Program-made: the position numbers and the translations under genes
Notes under the pieces: model-generated
Database searches by the model: none
Told to the model about the DNA's origin: nothing
Seen by the model: the letters and a program-made list of their open reading frames with translations, nothing else
Assembly: GCF_010994275.1 (NCBI RefSeq)
Contig: NZ_WMCD01000003.1
Location: 62,001-126,000 of the forward strand
Direction: 5' to 3'
Source of the DNA: Cyclobacterium jeungdonense
GTDB lineage: Bacteria; Bacteroidota; Bacteroidia; Cytophagales; Cyclobacteriaceae
DNA length: 64,000 bases
Shown here: in pieces, positions 1-8,045 of the stretch
Position numbering within the stretch: the first letter of the stretch is position 1
Layout: each line of letters opens with the position of its first letter

Positions 1-611
1 TCGACGGCCCGATCTATGGGGATCCAATCCCTACTGCTGTAGTGAGCTACTTTAAAACCCACCACATACTGGCGGTTTTGCCGGGCTACCATCGCACTAA
101 GCTTGGCGTCCATATCCCCCGTGTTTTGTTCCCAGGCACCTCCACGCATGCCTTCTCCCACGATATTCATGAAGGCGAGCACCCTGGTTTTACTTGGATC
201 AATGATATTCTTTTTAAAGGTATCAAAGTTTTTCCATCCCGGTCCTCCACAATCAACAATGGTAGTAACCCCGGACCGGAAAGTGAATCCATCCGGTGGC
301 ACTGCAATCAAACCATCACTTAAGTAATGGTTGGGTTGTGTACCGTGAAAAACATGGCCGTGGATATCGATCAGGCCGGGTGTGACCAGCAGTCCCTCGG
401 CAGGGATTACTTTTTTGGCATCTCCGCCAGGAATGGATGCCGCTACCCTGGCCACTTTCCCATCGGTGATGGCAATATCCATTACAGCATCCAGGTTGTT
501 TTTCGGATCGATCAATCTTCCTCCTTTGATTAGTAAATCATAGGTTTGGGCTGATAAAAGGCTGCTGAATAACATCAGCAGCAAGAGCATACTATGGGTT
601 TTGATTTTCAT
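1..611 (-). CDS. Exported amidohydrolase, N-terminal part (gene continues past the window edge)
   Basis: Reading the minus strand from the ATG at 611 gives about 203 codons, open to the window edge. It begins with a Sec signal peptide (MKIKTHSMLLLLMLFSSLLSAQ) followed by the amidohydrolase opening: YDLLIKGG, then GLIDIHGHVFHG, whose H-x-H is the first metal-binding motif of the superfamily. A later VVGFKVAHY segment sits where the family has its strand-4 lysine. It closely resembles the amidohydrolase at 2467-3717 along its whole visible length, so the two are tandem paralogues. Its start lies 3 bases after the stop of the PLP enzyme, with the same TAAACCATG junction as at 3717-3723, which suggests translational coupling. 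Family knowledge (EF_0837/dihydroorotase-like amidohydrolases often sit beside SelA-like enzymes) suggests deacylation of an N-acyl or cyclic amide substrate in the periplasm; the substrate is unknown. Confidence 0.85.
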   Translation of the reverse strand, partial: MKIKTHSMLLLLMLFSSLLSAQTYDLLIKGGRLIDPKNNLDAVMDIAITDGKVARVAASIPGGDAKKVIPAEGLLVTPGLIDIHGHVFHGTQPNHYLSDGLIAVPPDGFTFRSGVTTIVDCGGPGWKNFDTFKKNIIDPSKTRVLAFMNIVGEGMRGGAWEQNTGDMDAKLSAMVARQNRQYVVGFKVAHYSSRDWIPIDRAV

Positions 612-614
612 GGT

Positions 615-1847
615 TTAAACTTTTGCGATACGTAACTCTTCGACAATTCTTTTGGCCACAATTTTCTCTTCTTTAGGTCGGAGCATGAAGACGGTCATGC
701 TGATGGCTTGATCGCCCCCACTAATGACTTCTATCGAAGGTTCCCCTAGGCGTAATTTTTCCTGCATTTGTTCACGGGTAAGTTGAATGGAATCGTCCCA
801 GGAAATTTTGAGATAGGGGGTGTGGTTGGCAATGGGAGGTACCGAAACATCGGTAGTCACACCATCAATTTTTTCAACCTCTCCCGCTACATAGGCTACT
901 TTTTCTTCCCACTCTTTCCATTCCTTGTCATGGTCTTTTTTAATGTATTCGTCCAGCGCTACGTACATGCCAAGGATCTCCTCCTTATTCACTTTCATGC
1001 CCCTGCCTATGGTTCCTCCGCGAGGTGGAGCGCTCAAACGAGCAGCTTCAATGAGGTCTTTTCTTCCCATAAGAATACCGGCACTTTGCGGTCCTTTGAT
1101 GGCCTTTCCCCCCGATACGCATACCAGGTCAAAACCCATATCATTGTATTTCCACAGATTTTCTACCGGGGGTACATCCGCTGCCATGTCAATCATGGTT
1201 GGGATGCCGTGTTTTTTACCCAGGGCGACCCATTCTTCATGGTTGATTTTACCATCTGGTGCCTGGTAATTCAGAAACCACATCATTGCCGTTTTGTCAT
1301 TTACCGCCCGGTCTACCTCTGCAGCGGTTTCCACTTCTACCACTTTCACGCCGGTATTCGTAATGGCATGAACGTAACCTACATTGTGAGATTTTTGTAC
1401 GATGACTTCAGATTTCATCCCCTCCAGGTTAGGAAGTTGCCTGATTTTATCCCGGTCTTTTCCGGTCAATACTCCTGCTGTACCCAACACCATGGCAGAC
1501 CAGCATCCTGCTGTAACCGTCGCCGCTTCTGCATGGCAAAGTGCGGCAATCCTCTCACCCACTTTGTCTTGTACCTCGTCCAGCATCACATAATGCCGGG
1601 ATGCGTAGTTAATGGCTTCCATAACCTCTTTTGGCATCAGGGAGGCAGTCATGGCCGTATAAGTGCCAGCTGCGTTTACGAAACTTCGTAATCCCAACTC
1701 CTGGACCAGGTTCCTTTTCGGAGCTACTTCGGTATTGGCTGCCATGGCACTGGATACTGAAATGCCGCTGCCCATGAGGCCTCCTACCAGAGGAAGTGCT
1801 CCCAGTCTTTTTAATAATTTTCGTCTGCTTAACATGTTCTTTTTCAT
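615..1847 (-). CDS. Tat-exported SelA-like PLP-dependent enzyme
   Basis: This 410-residue protein belongs to the selenocysteine-synthase-like fold-type I PLP family, which includes D-glucosaminate-6-phosphate ammonia-lyase (DgaE) and many uncharacterised lyases. The PLP lysine is expected at K248 in SGGKAIKGPQ, with the ring-binding aspartate near D220 (TMIDMAAD). The N-terminus reads SRRKLLKRLG followed by a hydrophobic stretch and an AMAA cleavage-type site. That is a twin-arginine signal, so the enzyme would fold with its cofactor in the cytoplasm and then be exported, which is unusual for this family. It is not a true SelA: no tRNA-binding N-terminal domain is evident and there is no selenium context. 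Neighbours are RidA upstream and an amidohydrolase 3 bases downstream, consistent with release of an enamine or imine product. An ammonia-lyase or aldolase-type reaction is inferred. Confidence 0.85.
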   Translation of the reverse strand: MKKNMLSRRKLLKRLGALPLVGGLMGSGISVSSAMAANTEVAPKRNLVQELGLRSFVNAAGTYTAMTASLMPKEVMEAINYASRHYVMLDEVQDKVGERIAALCHAEAATVTAGCWSAMVLGTAGVLTGKDRDKIRQLPNLEGMKSEVIVQKSHNVGYVHAITNTGVKVVEVETAAEVDRAVNDKTAMMWFLNYQAPDGKINHEEWVALGKKHGIPTMIDMAADVPPVENLWKYNDMGFDLVCVSGGKAIKGPQSAGILMGRKDLIEAARLSAPPRGGTIGRGMKVNKEEILGMYVALDEYIKKDHDKEWKEWEEKVAYVAGEVEKIDGVTTDVSVPPIANHTPYLKISWDDSIQLTREQMQEKLRLGEPSIEVISGGDQAISMTVFMLRPKEEKIVAKRIVEELRIAKV

Positions 1848-1894
1848 TTAATGATGTTTTGGACTGATTCTGATTGGGTCCAAAACCGAATATT

Positions 1895-2425
1895 CTAATC
1901 TTCTATTTCTACTATCATCTCTATCTCAATGGCGATGTTGCTGGGAAGAGAGCCCATTCCTACTGCAGATCGGGCATGCTTGCCTTTCTCACCAAAAACT
2001 TCCACCATAAAGTCGGAAAATCCGTTCATTACGCTGGATTGTTGGGTAAAATTCGGACTGGCGTTTACCATTCCGAGAACTTTTACGATTCTTTTCACTT
2101 TATTTAAATCTCCTATTTCAGCTTTCAAAGAAGATAGCAAAGCGATCCCTGTAAGTCGGGCGGCCTCCTGTCCTTCTGATACGGTAAGTTCCGTACCTAG
2201 CTTTCCCTGTACACTTGTCCCATCTCCTCGGCTTGGACCATGTCCAGACAGAAAGACCAGGTTTCCGGTTCGGACCGCTCGTACAAAATTTGCAGTAGGA
2301 GGGGCAGGGTCTCTTAGCGTAATCCCCATGGCCTTTAGTTTCTGCTCGGGATCCTGCTGTGAATAGCCCATCCATGAGATGGTCATCAGTCCCATTAGTA
2401 ATAGAAATTGTAGTGGTTTTTGCAT
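1895..2425 (-). CDS. Exported RidA/YjgF-family protein
   Basis: The 176-residue protein has a Sec signal peptide (hydrophobic residues 5-20, then GYSQ) followed by a single RidA/YjgF/UK114 domain. Recognisable parts are VRTGNLVFLSGHGP near the start of the fold, QEAARLTGIALLSSLKAEIGD in the helix, VNASPNF and the C-terminal SLPSNIAIEIEMIVEIE strand. RidA proteins hydrolyse reactive enamine/imine intermediates such as 2-aminoacrylate made by PLP enzymes. Canonical RidA carries an arginine in the (I/V)E(I/V) region; here the corresponding stretch lacks it, so this is probably one of the divergent Rid subfamilies. The position between an amidohydrolase and a PLP enzyme fits a role in draining an imine formed by that enzyme, in the periplasm. 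The start is the ATG before the signal peptide. Confidence 0.85.
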   Translation of the reverse strand: MQKPLQFLLLMGLMTISWMGYSQQDPEQKLKAMGITLRDPAPPTANFVRAVRTGNLVFLSGHGPSRGDGTSVQGKLGTELTVSEGQEAARLTGIALLSSLKAEIGDLNKVKRIVKVLGMVNASPNFTQQSSVMNGFSDFMVEVFGEKGKHARSAVGMGSLPSNIAIEIEMIVEIED

Positions 2426-2466
2426 GATAAATTTGTTGTTTTATCGATTCACTGTTCGTAAGCGTA

Positions 2467-3717
2467 TTAGTCATTCCAAGGCCTGCTGCCAAGACCATTC
2501 AAGTCCCAGACGACACTACCTGCCCTGAGCGTTAGTTCTGTTTCCAATTTTTGAGTGCCGGTATTGGATTCCCCTGCGGAATCCAAAAATCCAAATTCTC
2601 CCTGGCGCAAAGAAAAGATGGCCAGATCTGCTTCTGCTCCCACTGATAGGTGACCCAAATCCTCCCGTTGTATTACTTGGGCAGGTTTCCAGGTAGCTGC
2701 TTCTATGGCCTCCTGAAGGCTCATTCCAAGATTCATCATTTTGGAGACCACATTTAGCATGTCCTTCATTCCGCCATTCATGCTACCAGTGTGCAGATCG
2801 GTACTGATGGTATTGGGCCAAAAACCTTGCTGCGTGGCAGGAACGGCGACGTCGTAGTAAAAAGAGCCGCCCCCATGTCCTACGTCAAAGATCAACCCCT
2901 TTTTCTGTGCAATCCACCAGTGCTCTCGTACTATTTCGCTTTCATCAATAACAGCTTCTTTTGGACCGTGTCCGGAGTAATTCCTTCCATACATATGAGT
3001 CAGGATATCTCCTGGTCTCAGGATCTCCAGGAAGAGAGTAGCCAGAGGTAAGGCAGGATCCGCACCTCCCAAGTCCACCATTACCGGGATGTTCGCAGCA
3101 CTACCTGCTTCGGCTGCTTTGCGATAAGGCTCCCACTCATGTCCCCGGTAATGGGCGATCTTTACGCCGATTATTTCGGGAAACTGCCGGGCTACCATTG
3201 CCGTCATTTTGGCATCCATATCTCCCTGGTCTTGTTCCCGGGGGACGACCCCACTCATACCATCTCCCACAATATTGATAAAGGCAAGAACCCGGGTTCG
3301 CGACCTGTCTATCACTTGTTCTTTAAATTGCCGAAAATTTCGCCATCCCGCACCACCTGCATCTGCCACGGTGGTTACTCCTGCCCGAAAGGTAAACCCA
3401 TCCGGTGGCAAAGCAGTAAAACTGTTACTTAGATATCGATGAGGAACCGTACCGTAGAAATGATGACCATGTATGTCAATCAGTCCGGGAGTTACGATCA
3501 TTCCCTGCGCATCTATGATCCTTACAGCGTCTGAAGGATTCATATTTGGCGCTAGAAAGGCAATTTTTTGATCTTTTATCGCGATGTCCATCACCTCATC
3601 CAGTTGATTTTTCGGGTCGATAACATGACCGTTTTTGATCAAGATATCGTATTGCTGGGCATGAACCGAAAGTAGGCTCCAACATAATAAGGCAAGTGAT
3701 AGACAGGTTTTCTTCAT
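2467..3717 (-). CDS. Exported amidohydrolase (dihydroorotase/deacetylase-like)
   Basis: A complete 416-residue metal-dependent hydrolase with a Sec signal peptide (SLALLCWSLLSVHAQ). The amidohydrolase markers are in order: YDILIKNG, TPGLIDIHGHHFYG (metal H-x-H), IIGVKIAHYRGHEWEPY (candidate bridging lysine), LTHMYG, IFDVGHGGGSF (histidine) and STDLHTGSMNGG (catalytic aspartate). C-terminal AEADLAIFSL completes the small beta domain. The fold matches the EF_0837/AHA_3915-type putative amidohydrolases, known to pair with SelA-like PLP enzymes. It starts 3 bases after the CBM9-like gene ends and is followed by RidA, so it is part of the same minus-strand transcription unit. A close paralogue lies at 1-611. 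The likely role is cleavage of an amide in the periplasm; substrate not deducible. Confidence 0.88.
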   Translation of the reverse strand: MKKTCLSLALLCWSLLSVHAQQYDILIKNGHVIDPKNQLDEVMDIAIKDQKIAFLAPNMNPSDAVRIIDAQGMIVTPGLIDIHGHHFYGTVPHRYLSNSFTALPPDGFTFRAGVTTVADAGGAGWRNFRQFKEQVIDRSRTRVLAFINIVGDGMSGVVPREQDQGDMDAKMTAMVARQFPEIIGVKIAHYRGHEWEPYRKAAEAGSAANIPVMVDLGGADPALPLATLFLEILRPGDILTHMYGRNYSGHGPKEAVIDESEIVREHWWIAQKKGLIFDVGHGGGSFYYDVAVPATQQGFWPNTISTDLHTGSMNGGMKDMLNVVSKMMNLGMSLQEAIEAATWKPAQVIQREDLGHLSVGAEADLAIFSLRQGEFGFLDSAGESNTGTQKLETELTLRAGSVVWDLNGLGSRPWND

Positions 3718-3720
3718 GGT

Positions 3721-4470
3721 TTATTGAAAGATAAGGTTGCCGAAATACTTCGGTAAATGAAAATCCGGACGGTGGTTAATGACTTTACTCCACGTAAAAT
3801 AATGGGGATTGCTGGTGCGGCTCCCTGTTTTGTAAAAATTGGCCTTCCAGGTCACTCCAGGTGCCGGAGGAGTGATGGATCGGTACTGCTTTAATAGTTC
3901 GATGGGTAACCGGAATTCAATATACCAGGTAGTGGGTTCCTGGATTTCAGGAGAGACTTTTCCAGGGAGGCTATGTGCAATTTCAATTTTTTTGATCGCC
4001 TCGTGGTCCACCTCTTCGTATTCTTTACGTGGTGAGGTGACATGATGAAATAGGGGAACGCCAGCTGCATTGATCTCCAGATTAAAGTATTCCAATGGCT
4101 CGGAAACATCCGGCGAAAAGAAAAATTCCACACAGGAGTCGGTAGAGACCGGACCGTTTATTTCCTGGACCAGCGCCTGTACAAACCTATCTTCGACCTT
4201 GAAAATTCCATAAATGTTTTGCTTGTCATATCTGAGTTTAACCTGTGTGCGAGGACTGAATTTTGGCAGTTCCCCCATGTGCAAGGCAATCGTAGCTGCC
4301 GGTACTTCTTTCCATTCCTGTTTTTCCCAATCTCCATCAATGGCAATGGGTTGGTTTACGGGCTGAACGAGGTATTCAGAGGGGTTTGGTCCGGAAGGAT
4401 TCATGCTTTCTGGGATAGCGTTTTGAGATTCAACAAAAATCAATATGAATAGGAAGTGTATAAGCTGCAT
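3721..4470 (-). CDS. Exported CBM9-like carbohydrate-binding protein
   Basis: The 249-residue protein starts with a signal peptide (LIHFLFILIFVES) and continues as a single beta-sandwich domain of the carbohydrate-binding family 9-like group. Supporting segments are PIAIDGDWEKQEW at the start, VKLRYDKQNIYGIFKVEDR, DSCVEFFFSP, YFNLEINAAG, WYIEFRLPIELL and WKANFYKTG near the end, the typical succession in Bacteroidota CBM9-like proteins. Such proteins bind sugar ends or act as small accessory domains; no catalytic residues are seen. It sits between the PQQ-type dehydrogenase and the amidohydrolase, all on the minus strand, so a shared glycan or amino-sugar substrate is plausible but inferred. 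Confidence 0.75.
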   Translation of the reverse strand: MQLIHFLFILIFVESQNAIPESMNPSGPNPSEYLVQPVNQPIAIDGDWEKQEWKEVPAATIALHMGELPKFSPRTQVKLRYDKQNIYGIFKVEDRFVQALVQEINGPVSTDSCVEFFFSPDVSEPLEYFNLEINAAGVPLFHHVTSPRKEYEEVDHEAIKKIEIAHSLPGKVSPEIQEPTTWYIEFRLPIELLKQYRSITPPAPGVTWKANFYKTGSRTSNPHYFTWSKVINHRPDFHLPKYFGNLIFQ

Positions 4471-4509
4471 GTTCGGATGAATTTAATTAATTGAAGTTTC
4501 GTAGGCAAA

Positions 4510-6279
4510 TTATTTCTCTTCCTTGCGCACCTGAGCTACCTCGGTGGCAGAAATGCTGGAGGCCTCGTTTCCAAAGCTTTTTCTGATGTAAGTAAGTACA
4601 GCCGCTACCTCTGCATCGCTCAAAAAGGAATGTGCCGGCATAATGCCGTTGTAAGCCACTCCATTTACCTCAATCTGTCCTTCCAGGCCATTTAGCAAAA
4701 GGCTGATCAATCTTTTCCTGTTTGGCCCCCTATTAGCGGTCACCCATTCTGTCTCTGAAAGTGGTGGAAAGCGGGTTCCATCCCCTTTACCATTCGTCTG
4801 ATGACAGGTGGCGCAATAAATATTGTATGTTTGCGCACCAGCTTCCAACAGGCCTTTTTCAAGGTTGTCTTTTTCTTCGTCCGGATCTTTGATATTGGTT
4901 CTGCTGTTTTTTCGTTCCTCTAATTTTGCCATTGCAGCTTCCCCAAATTCCGATTTGTCGCCGGTATACATGACCCGCCATATTTTTCCCTGTACACTTT
5001 CGGTTATGTATAGGGAACCGTCTGGCCCCATGGAAATTCCCATGGGTCGGGCAGCAGCATCGCCAGTGTTGACGATGGTATCCAGTTGGGCAAAGCCATC
5101 TGCGAATACCTCCCAAGGTCCCGATGGCTTTCCATCTTCGAAAGGCACAAATCCCACAAAGTATCCTCCCTGAGGATAAGGCCCGCGGATGGTACTTCCA
5201 TGAAAGGCTACAAAGGCCCCGTTTTTATACCTGTCCGGAAACTGGTCTCCCTGATAAAAATACAGGTCATTTGGGGCAAAATGACCGGGGAAACCCAATA
5301 ATGGCCACTCTACATTCTCAGCCCCGGTTGTTTTTTCCTTATCCCCCCCATATTCCGGATTCAGCAGTTTTTTTTCACGCATGTGGTCGTAATAATAATA
5401 CGGCCAGCCGCCATCGGTACCCTCTTCCACCTTGAAAAATTCCTCTGACGGCAGTACGGCCGACTCCCATCGGGAAAACATATCGGGCCAGGTACGGTGG
5501 AGGTTATCTCTGCCATGCTGCACGACGTACAGGCTATTTTCTTTTTCGTTCCAATCCATGGCAACCACGCTTCGGATGCCTGTTGCATACCGGTATCCGT
5601 CTTGCTGGGTTTGGTTTAGTTTATTCGCGTCAAACCTCCAGATTCCTCCATGCCATTCCAGTTGAGGACAGGGATTTAAGCCGGGCGCACCTGGCCTTCT
5701 GTTGAATTCCTGACAAACGTCGCCTGGAGAGCCGAAGGGGATGTACATGTATCCCTGATTGTCGAAGGCAATTGGCTTGGCTATATGTTCGTACCCATGC
5801 TCCGCATTTTTATAATCATCTTTCATGATAAGTTCCACTTCTCCCTCCGGCACCAGTTTTTCGGGATCCAGCCTGGTCCGGTATACCTCGCCGGCTGTGC
5901 TGAAATACAGATAACCTTTATGTATCTCCATGCCGGTACCATAGTTGCCAGTATCGGGGTAGTCACCAAAGTTTTCGATTACGTCGGCCTTTCCATTGCC
6001 GTCGGTGTCCCTCAAGGCCACAATTCCTTGACCGGCTTCATTTGGTACTCTTAACTTTACGTATATATCTCCATTATCATTGACGGTCAGGTGACGTGCC
6101 CTACCGATACTGTCTACCACCACTACCGCCTCAAAACCATCTGGCAGAAAAAGCCCACCATCATCCGGGTCAGCCTCTGGCAAATTATCTCCAGATTGGC
6201 AGGAACTGATAAGCAGAAATACTACCCATAGGGTTGCCAGGCGATTTAAATAATGGCTGAAGTACGTTGGTTCTTTCAT
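4510..6279 (-). CDS. Lipoprotein sugar dehydrogenase (PQQ-type beta-propeller) fused to cytochrome c
   Basis: This 589-residue protein opens with a lipoprotein signal ending LLISSC (lipid cysteine C27). Residues about 45-440 form a beta-propeller of the glucose/sorbosone dehydrogenase class, with repeats such as GTGMEIHKGYLYFST, IAFDNQGYMYIPFG, SVVAMDWNEKENSLYVVQHGRD and GISMGPDGSLYITES. The C-terminal part is a class I cytochrome c with heme motif CATCH at about residues 489-493 and a distal methionine candidate in NGIMPAHSF. The fusion would let electrons from sugar or aldehyde oxidation pass directly to heme. It heads the exported catabolic run on the minus strand; the 40-base gap to the CBM9-like gene suggests co-transcription. 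PQQ dependence is assumed from the family and not proven from the residues. Confidence 0.85.
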   Translation of the reverse strand: MKEPTYFSHYLNRLATLWVVFLLISSCQSGDNLPEADPDDGGLFLPDGFEAVVVVDSIGRARHLTVNDNGDIYVKLRVPNEAGQGIVALRDTDGNGKADVIENFGDYPDTGNYGTGMEIHKGYLYFSTAGEVYRTRLDPEKLVPEGEVELIMKDDYKNAEHGYEHIAKPIAFDNQGYMYIPFGSPGDVCQEFNRRPGAPGLNPCPQLEWHGGIWRFDANKLNQTQQDGYRYATGIRSVVAMDWNEKENSLYVVQHGRDNLHRTWPDMFSRWESAVLPSEEFFKVEEGTDGGWPYYYYDHMREKKLLNPEYGGDKEKTTGAENVEWPLLGFPGHFAPNDLYFYQGDQFPDRYKNGAFVAFHGSTIRGPYPQGGYFVGFVPFEDGKPSGPWEVFADGFAQLDTIVNTGDAAARPMGISMGPDGSLYITESVQGKIWRVMYTGDKSEFGEAAMAKLEERKNSRTNIKDPDEEKDNLEKGLLEAGAQTYNIYCATCHQTNGKGDGTRFPPLSETEWVTANRGPNRKRLISLLLNGLEGQIEVNGVAYNGIMPAHSFLSDAEVAAVLTYIRKSFGNEASSISATEVAQVRKEEK

Positions 6280-6676
6280 TGTGATAGAATCAATTGAGAT
6301 TTGTATAATTTTATGTTGGTGAGGTGATAGAACAAAGCAAACGGGTAATAAAGCCTGTTAGAATTCCCGCTGCTCGGTTTCGCCAGCGCTTTTATTCGAT
6401 TCAGTTCTACCTGAAGCATTTCATCGGGAGGTTTCCTTCAGCGTTTTAGCCTATCGTGTCAGGACAGGTTATGACCCGATTGAATGCACCTATAGGTGAG
6501 TAAGTTAATTGGATTTCGTAAAAATCCATTGAAATAAATAATTAATTATAGGGATAAATTACTTAAGTGGAGATTGTATGCCAGAAATGGCGAAATAGCT
6601 ATTAGAAAAAAATGCTGCTATCTCCAATAAAATGTTAGAGTCTTGGGAGTGTTTAACTAGGTATCTTAAAATGACT
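6280..6676. other. Intergenic region upstream of the exported dehydrogenase gene
   Basis: About 400 bases lie between the stop of the MerR-type regulator and the start of the dehydrogenase gene. No convincing reading frame was found on either strand. The stretch must hold the promoter for the minus-strand catabolic run, but no clean TAnnTTTG element is visible. Around 6452-6476 it carries a short segment (ggacaggttatgacc) that resembles the end of the palindromic insert at 12512-12541, possibly a decayed relative of the dispersed repeat described there. Confidence 0.4.
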
Positions 6677-7564
6677 TTACACTACCGAAGTCAGAGAATG
6701 TAAATATTCTTTGATATCTTTCAAATAATGCATCACGTGCACATTGGAGGGGATGGTAAGTTCCTGACCAACTATTTGGTATCCCGATACCAAAATTACA
6801 GCATCCGAGAATCTCTCGGAAAGAGAATCCAAATAAGGCTGAACTTGCTCTCCGGAAGGAGAAGTAGTGATGACCGTTACCAGAAAATCAGGCTGGTGCA
6901 CCTTATATACGTTATTAAGGTCAGTATCAGGGGTGTTTTGGCCAAGGTAAATGACTTTGTGTCCATGAGACTTCAGCAGGTAACAGGAAAAGAGCAGGGA
7001 TATTTCATGTAGTTCGCCCTCGGGTAGATAGAGCAGAAATTTCTTACCTCCCCCCGAATACAGTTGCCCATCAATGGCTACGATTAATTTTTGTCGTACA
7101 AGGTTACTAATAAAGTGCTCCTGCCCGGGGTGAATGCTTCCGGTTTGCCATAAGATACCAATTTTTGATAAAAATGGATAAATTATGTTCAGCATTGTCA
7201 GCTCAAACCCTATTTTCAGGATATTCGTAGAGATGATTTTTTCGAAACGGTCTTCATCCAGTTCCACCATCGCAATGATCAAAGAATGAATTTGATCGTC
7301 ATAAGCAAAAGAGCGCTCCGTTAACTTAAGCACCTCTGATTTCATTTCCTCAACGGTCATTTTGGCGATTTTGCTTATTTTGTATCCATTGTCATTTAAA
7401 AGCGCCACATTTAGGATCAATTTCAAATCATCGTCGTCATAAAAACGGATATTGGTGTCCGTTCTCTTAGGGCTGAGTAAATTATACCTTTGTTCCCAGA
7501 TTCTTAGTGTATGTGCTTTTATCCCTGATAGCTGCTCAAGGTCCTTTATGGAATAATTACTCAT
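6677..7564 (-). CDS. MerR-family regulator with B12-binding domain (CarH/LitR-like candidate photoreceptor)
   Basis: From the ATG at 7564 the protein has 295 residues; a longer reading frame upstream lies inside crtZ and is not supported. Residues 1-70 are a MerR winged helix (YSIKDLEQLSG, LRIWEQRYNLLSPKR). Residues 90-165 form the helical cobalamin-binding cap and 175-290 a Rossmann-like B12 domain (HGHKVIYLGQ). In the known adenosylcobalamin photoreceptor CarH, a tryptophan, a Glu-His pair ten and eleven residues later, and a lower-ligand histidine bind the cofactor. Here W139, E149-H150 and H186 (EGELHE) occupy matching spacings. Such regulators repress carotenoid genes in the dark and release DNA in light. 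The gene start overlaps the end of crtZ by 8 bases, so translation is probably coupled. Light sensing is inferred from residues and context. Confidence 0.85.
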   Translation of the reverse strand: MSNYSIKDLEQLSGIKAHTLRIWEQRYNLLSPKRTDTNIRFYDDDDLKLILNVALLNDNGYKISKIAKMTVEEMKSEVLKLTERSFAYDDQIHSLIIAMVELDEDRFEKIISTNILKIGFELTMLNIIYPFLSKIGILWQTGSIHPGQEHFISNLVRQKLIVAIDGQLYSGGGKKFLLYLPEGELHEISLLFSCYLLKSHGHKVIYLGQNTPDTDLNNVYKVHQPDFLVTVITTSPSGEQVQPYLDSLSERFSDAVILVSGYQIVGQELTIPSNVHVMHYLKDIKEYLHSLTSVV

Positions 7565-8006
7565 CTTGTTTTTTTTTAAAATACTTAAAAGGGACAATAA
7601 ACAGCCCGAAGGCCACCGATCCGTCGCGTTTTCGGGTGGAATGGTGAGCTTGGTGGGCTTTGAAAATTCCCGCCAAATACCCATGTTTCGGTTTTTTAAA
7701 GAATTTCACTCTTCGATGAATGAGTACATCGTGTAAGAAAAAATAACTCATGCCGTACAAGCTGATTCCAATTCCCATCCAGAACCGAAAATCCAAGGTG
7801 TCCATCCCCTGGAAAATAAGTAGCACAGCAATGCTGCCAAAAAGCAACGAAAACAAATCATTTAACTCAAAATAGCCTTTGGTATGGGTATGATGCGTTT
7901 TGTGAATATTCCAAAGTGGTCCATGCATTATGTATTTATGGATGAACCATCCGGAAAATTCCATTGTCAAAAATCCCACTACTATAAATAACAAAGCACT
8001 CATCAT
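7557..8006 (-). CDS. crtZ: Beta-carotene hydroxylase-type membrane di-iron enzyme
   Basis: The 149-residue protein shows the histidine boxes of the fatty-acid hydroxylase/CrtZ family: HKYIMH followed by HKTHH, then HDVLIHRR, and HQAHH close to the C-terminus. These bind the di-iron centre. Four membrane segments are visible, at roughly residues 3-22, 50-68, 75-95 and a shorter one. CrtZ hydroxylates the 3-position of beta-ionone rings, giving zeaxanthin-type or, with CruF products, saproxanthin/myxol-type pigments. The ATG at 8006 is preferred over the upstream TTG at 8012. The gene lies 39 bases after the CruF-like gene and overlaps the regulator gene, forming a small minus-strand carotenoid operon. 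Confidence 0.85.
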   Translation of the reverse strand: MMSALLFIVVGFLTMEFSGWFIHKYIMHGPLWNIHKTHHTHTKGYFELNDLFSLLFGSIAVLLIFQGMDTLDFRFWMGIGISLYGMSYFFLHDVLIHRRVKFFKKPKHGYLAGIFKAHQAHHSTRKRDGSVAFGLFIVPFKYFKKKQDE

Positions 8007-8045
8007 CTTCAAGGTAACTTTTATGCGAATAAAATGTTTTTATAA

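Noticed and set aside
768..1691. A 307-codon plus-strand open frame
   Set aside because: It lies entirely antisense to the PLP enzyme gene, has no sensible composition or domain, and arises from codon bias in the real gene.
6360..6490. Possible third copy of the dispersed repeat
   Set aside because: Only a short stretch (ggacaggttatgacc) resembles part of copy A; the ordered blocks are missing, so it is mentioned but not annotated as a repeat.
7565..7684. Forty-codon upstream extension of the MerR/B12 regulator
   Set aside because: It reads through the crtZ coding end in another frame; the MerR domain begins exactly at the ATG at 7564.
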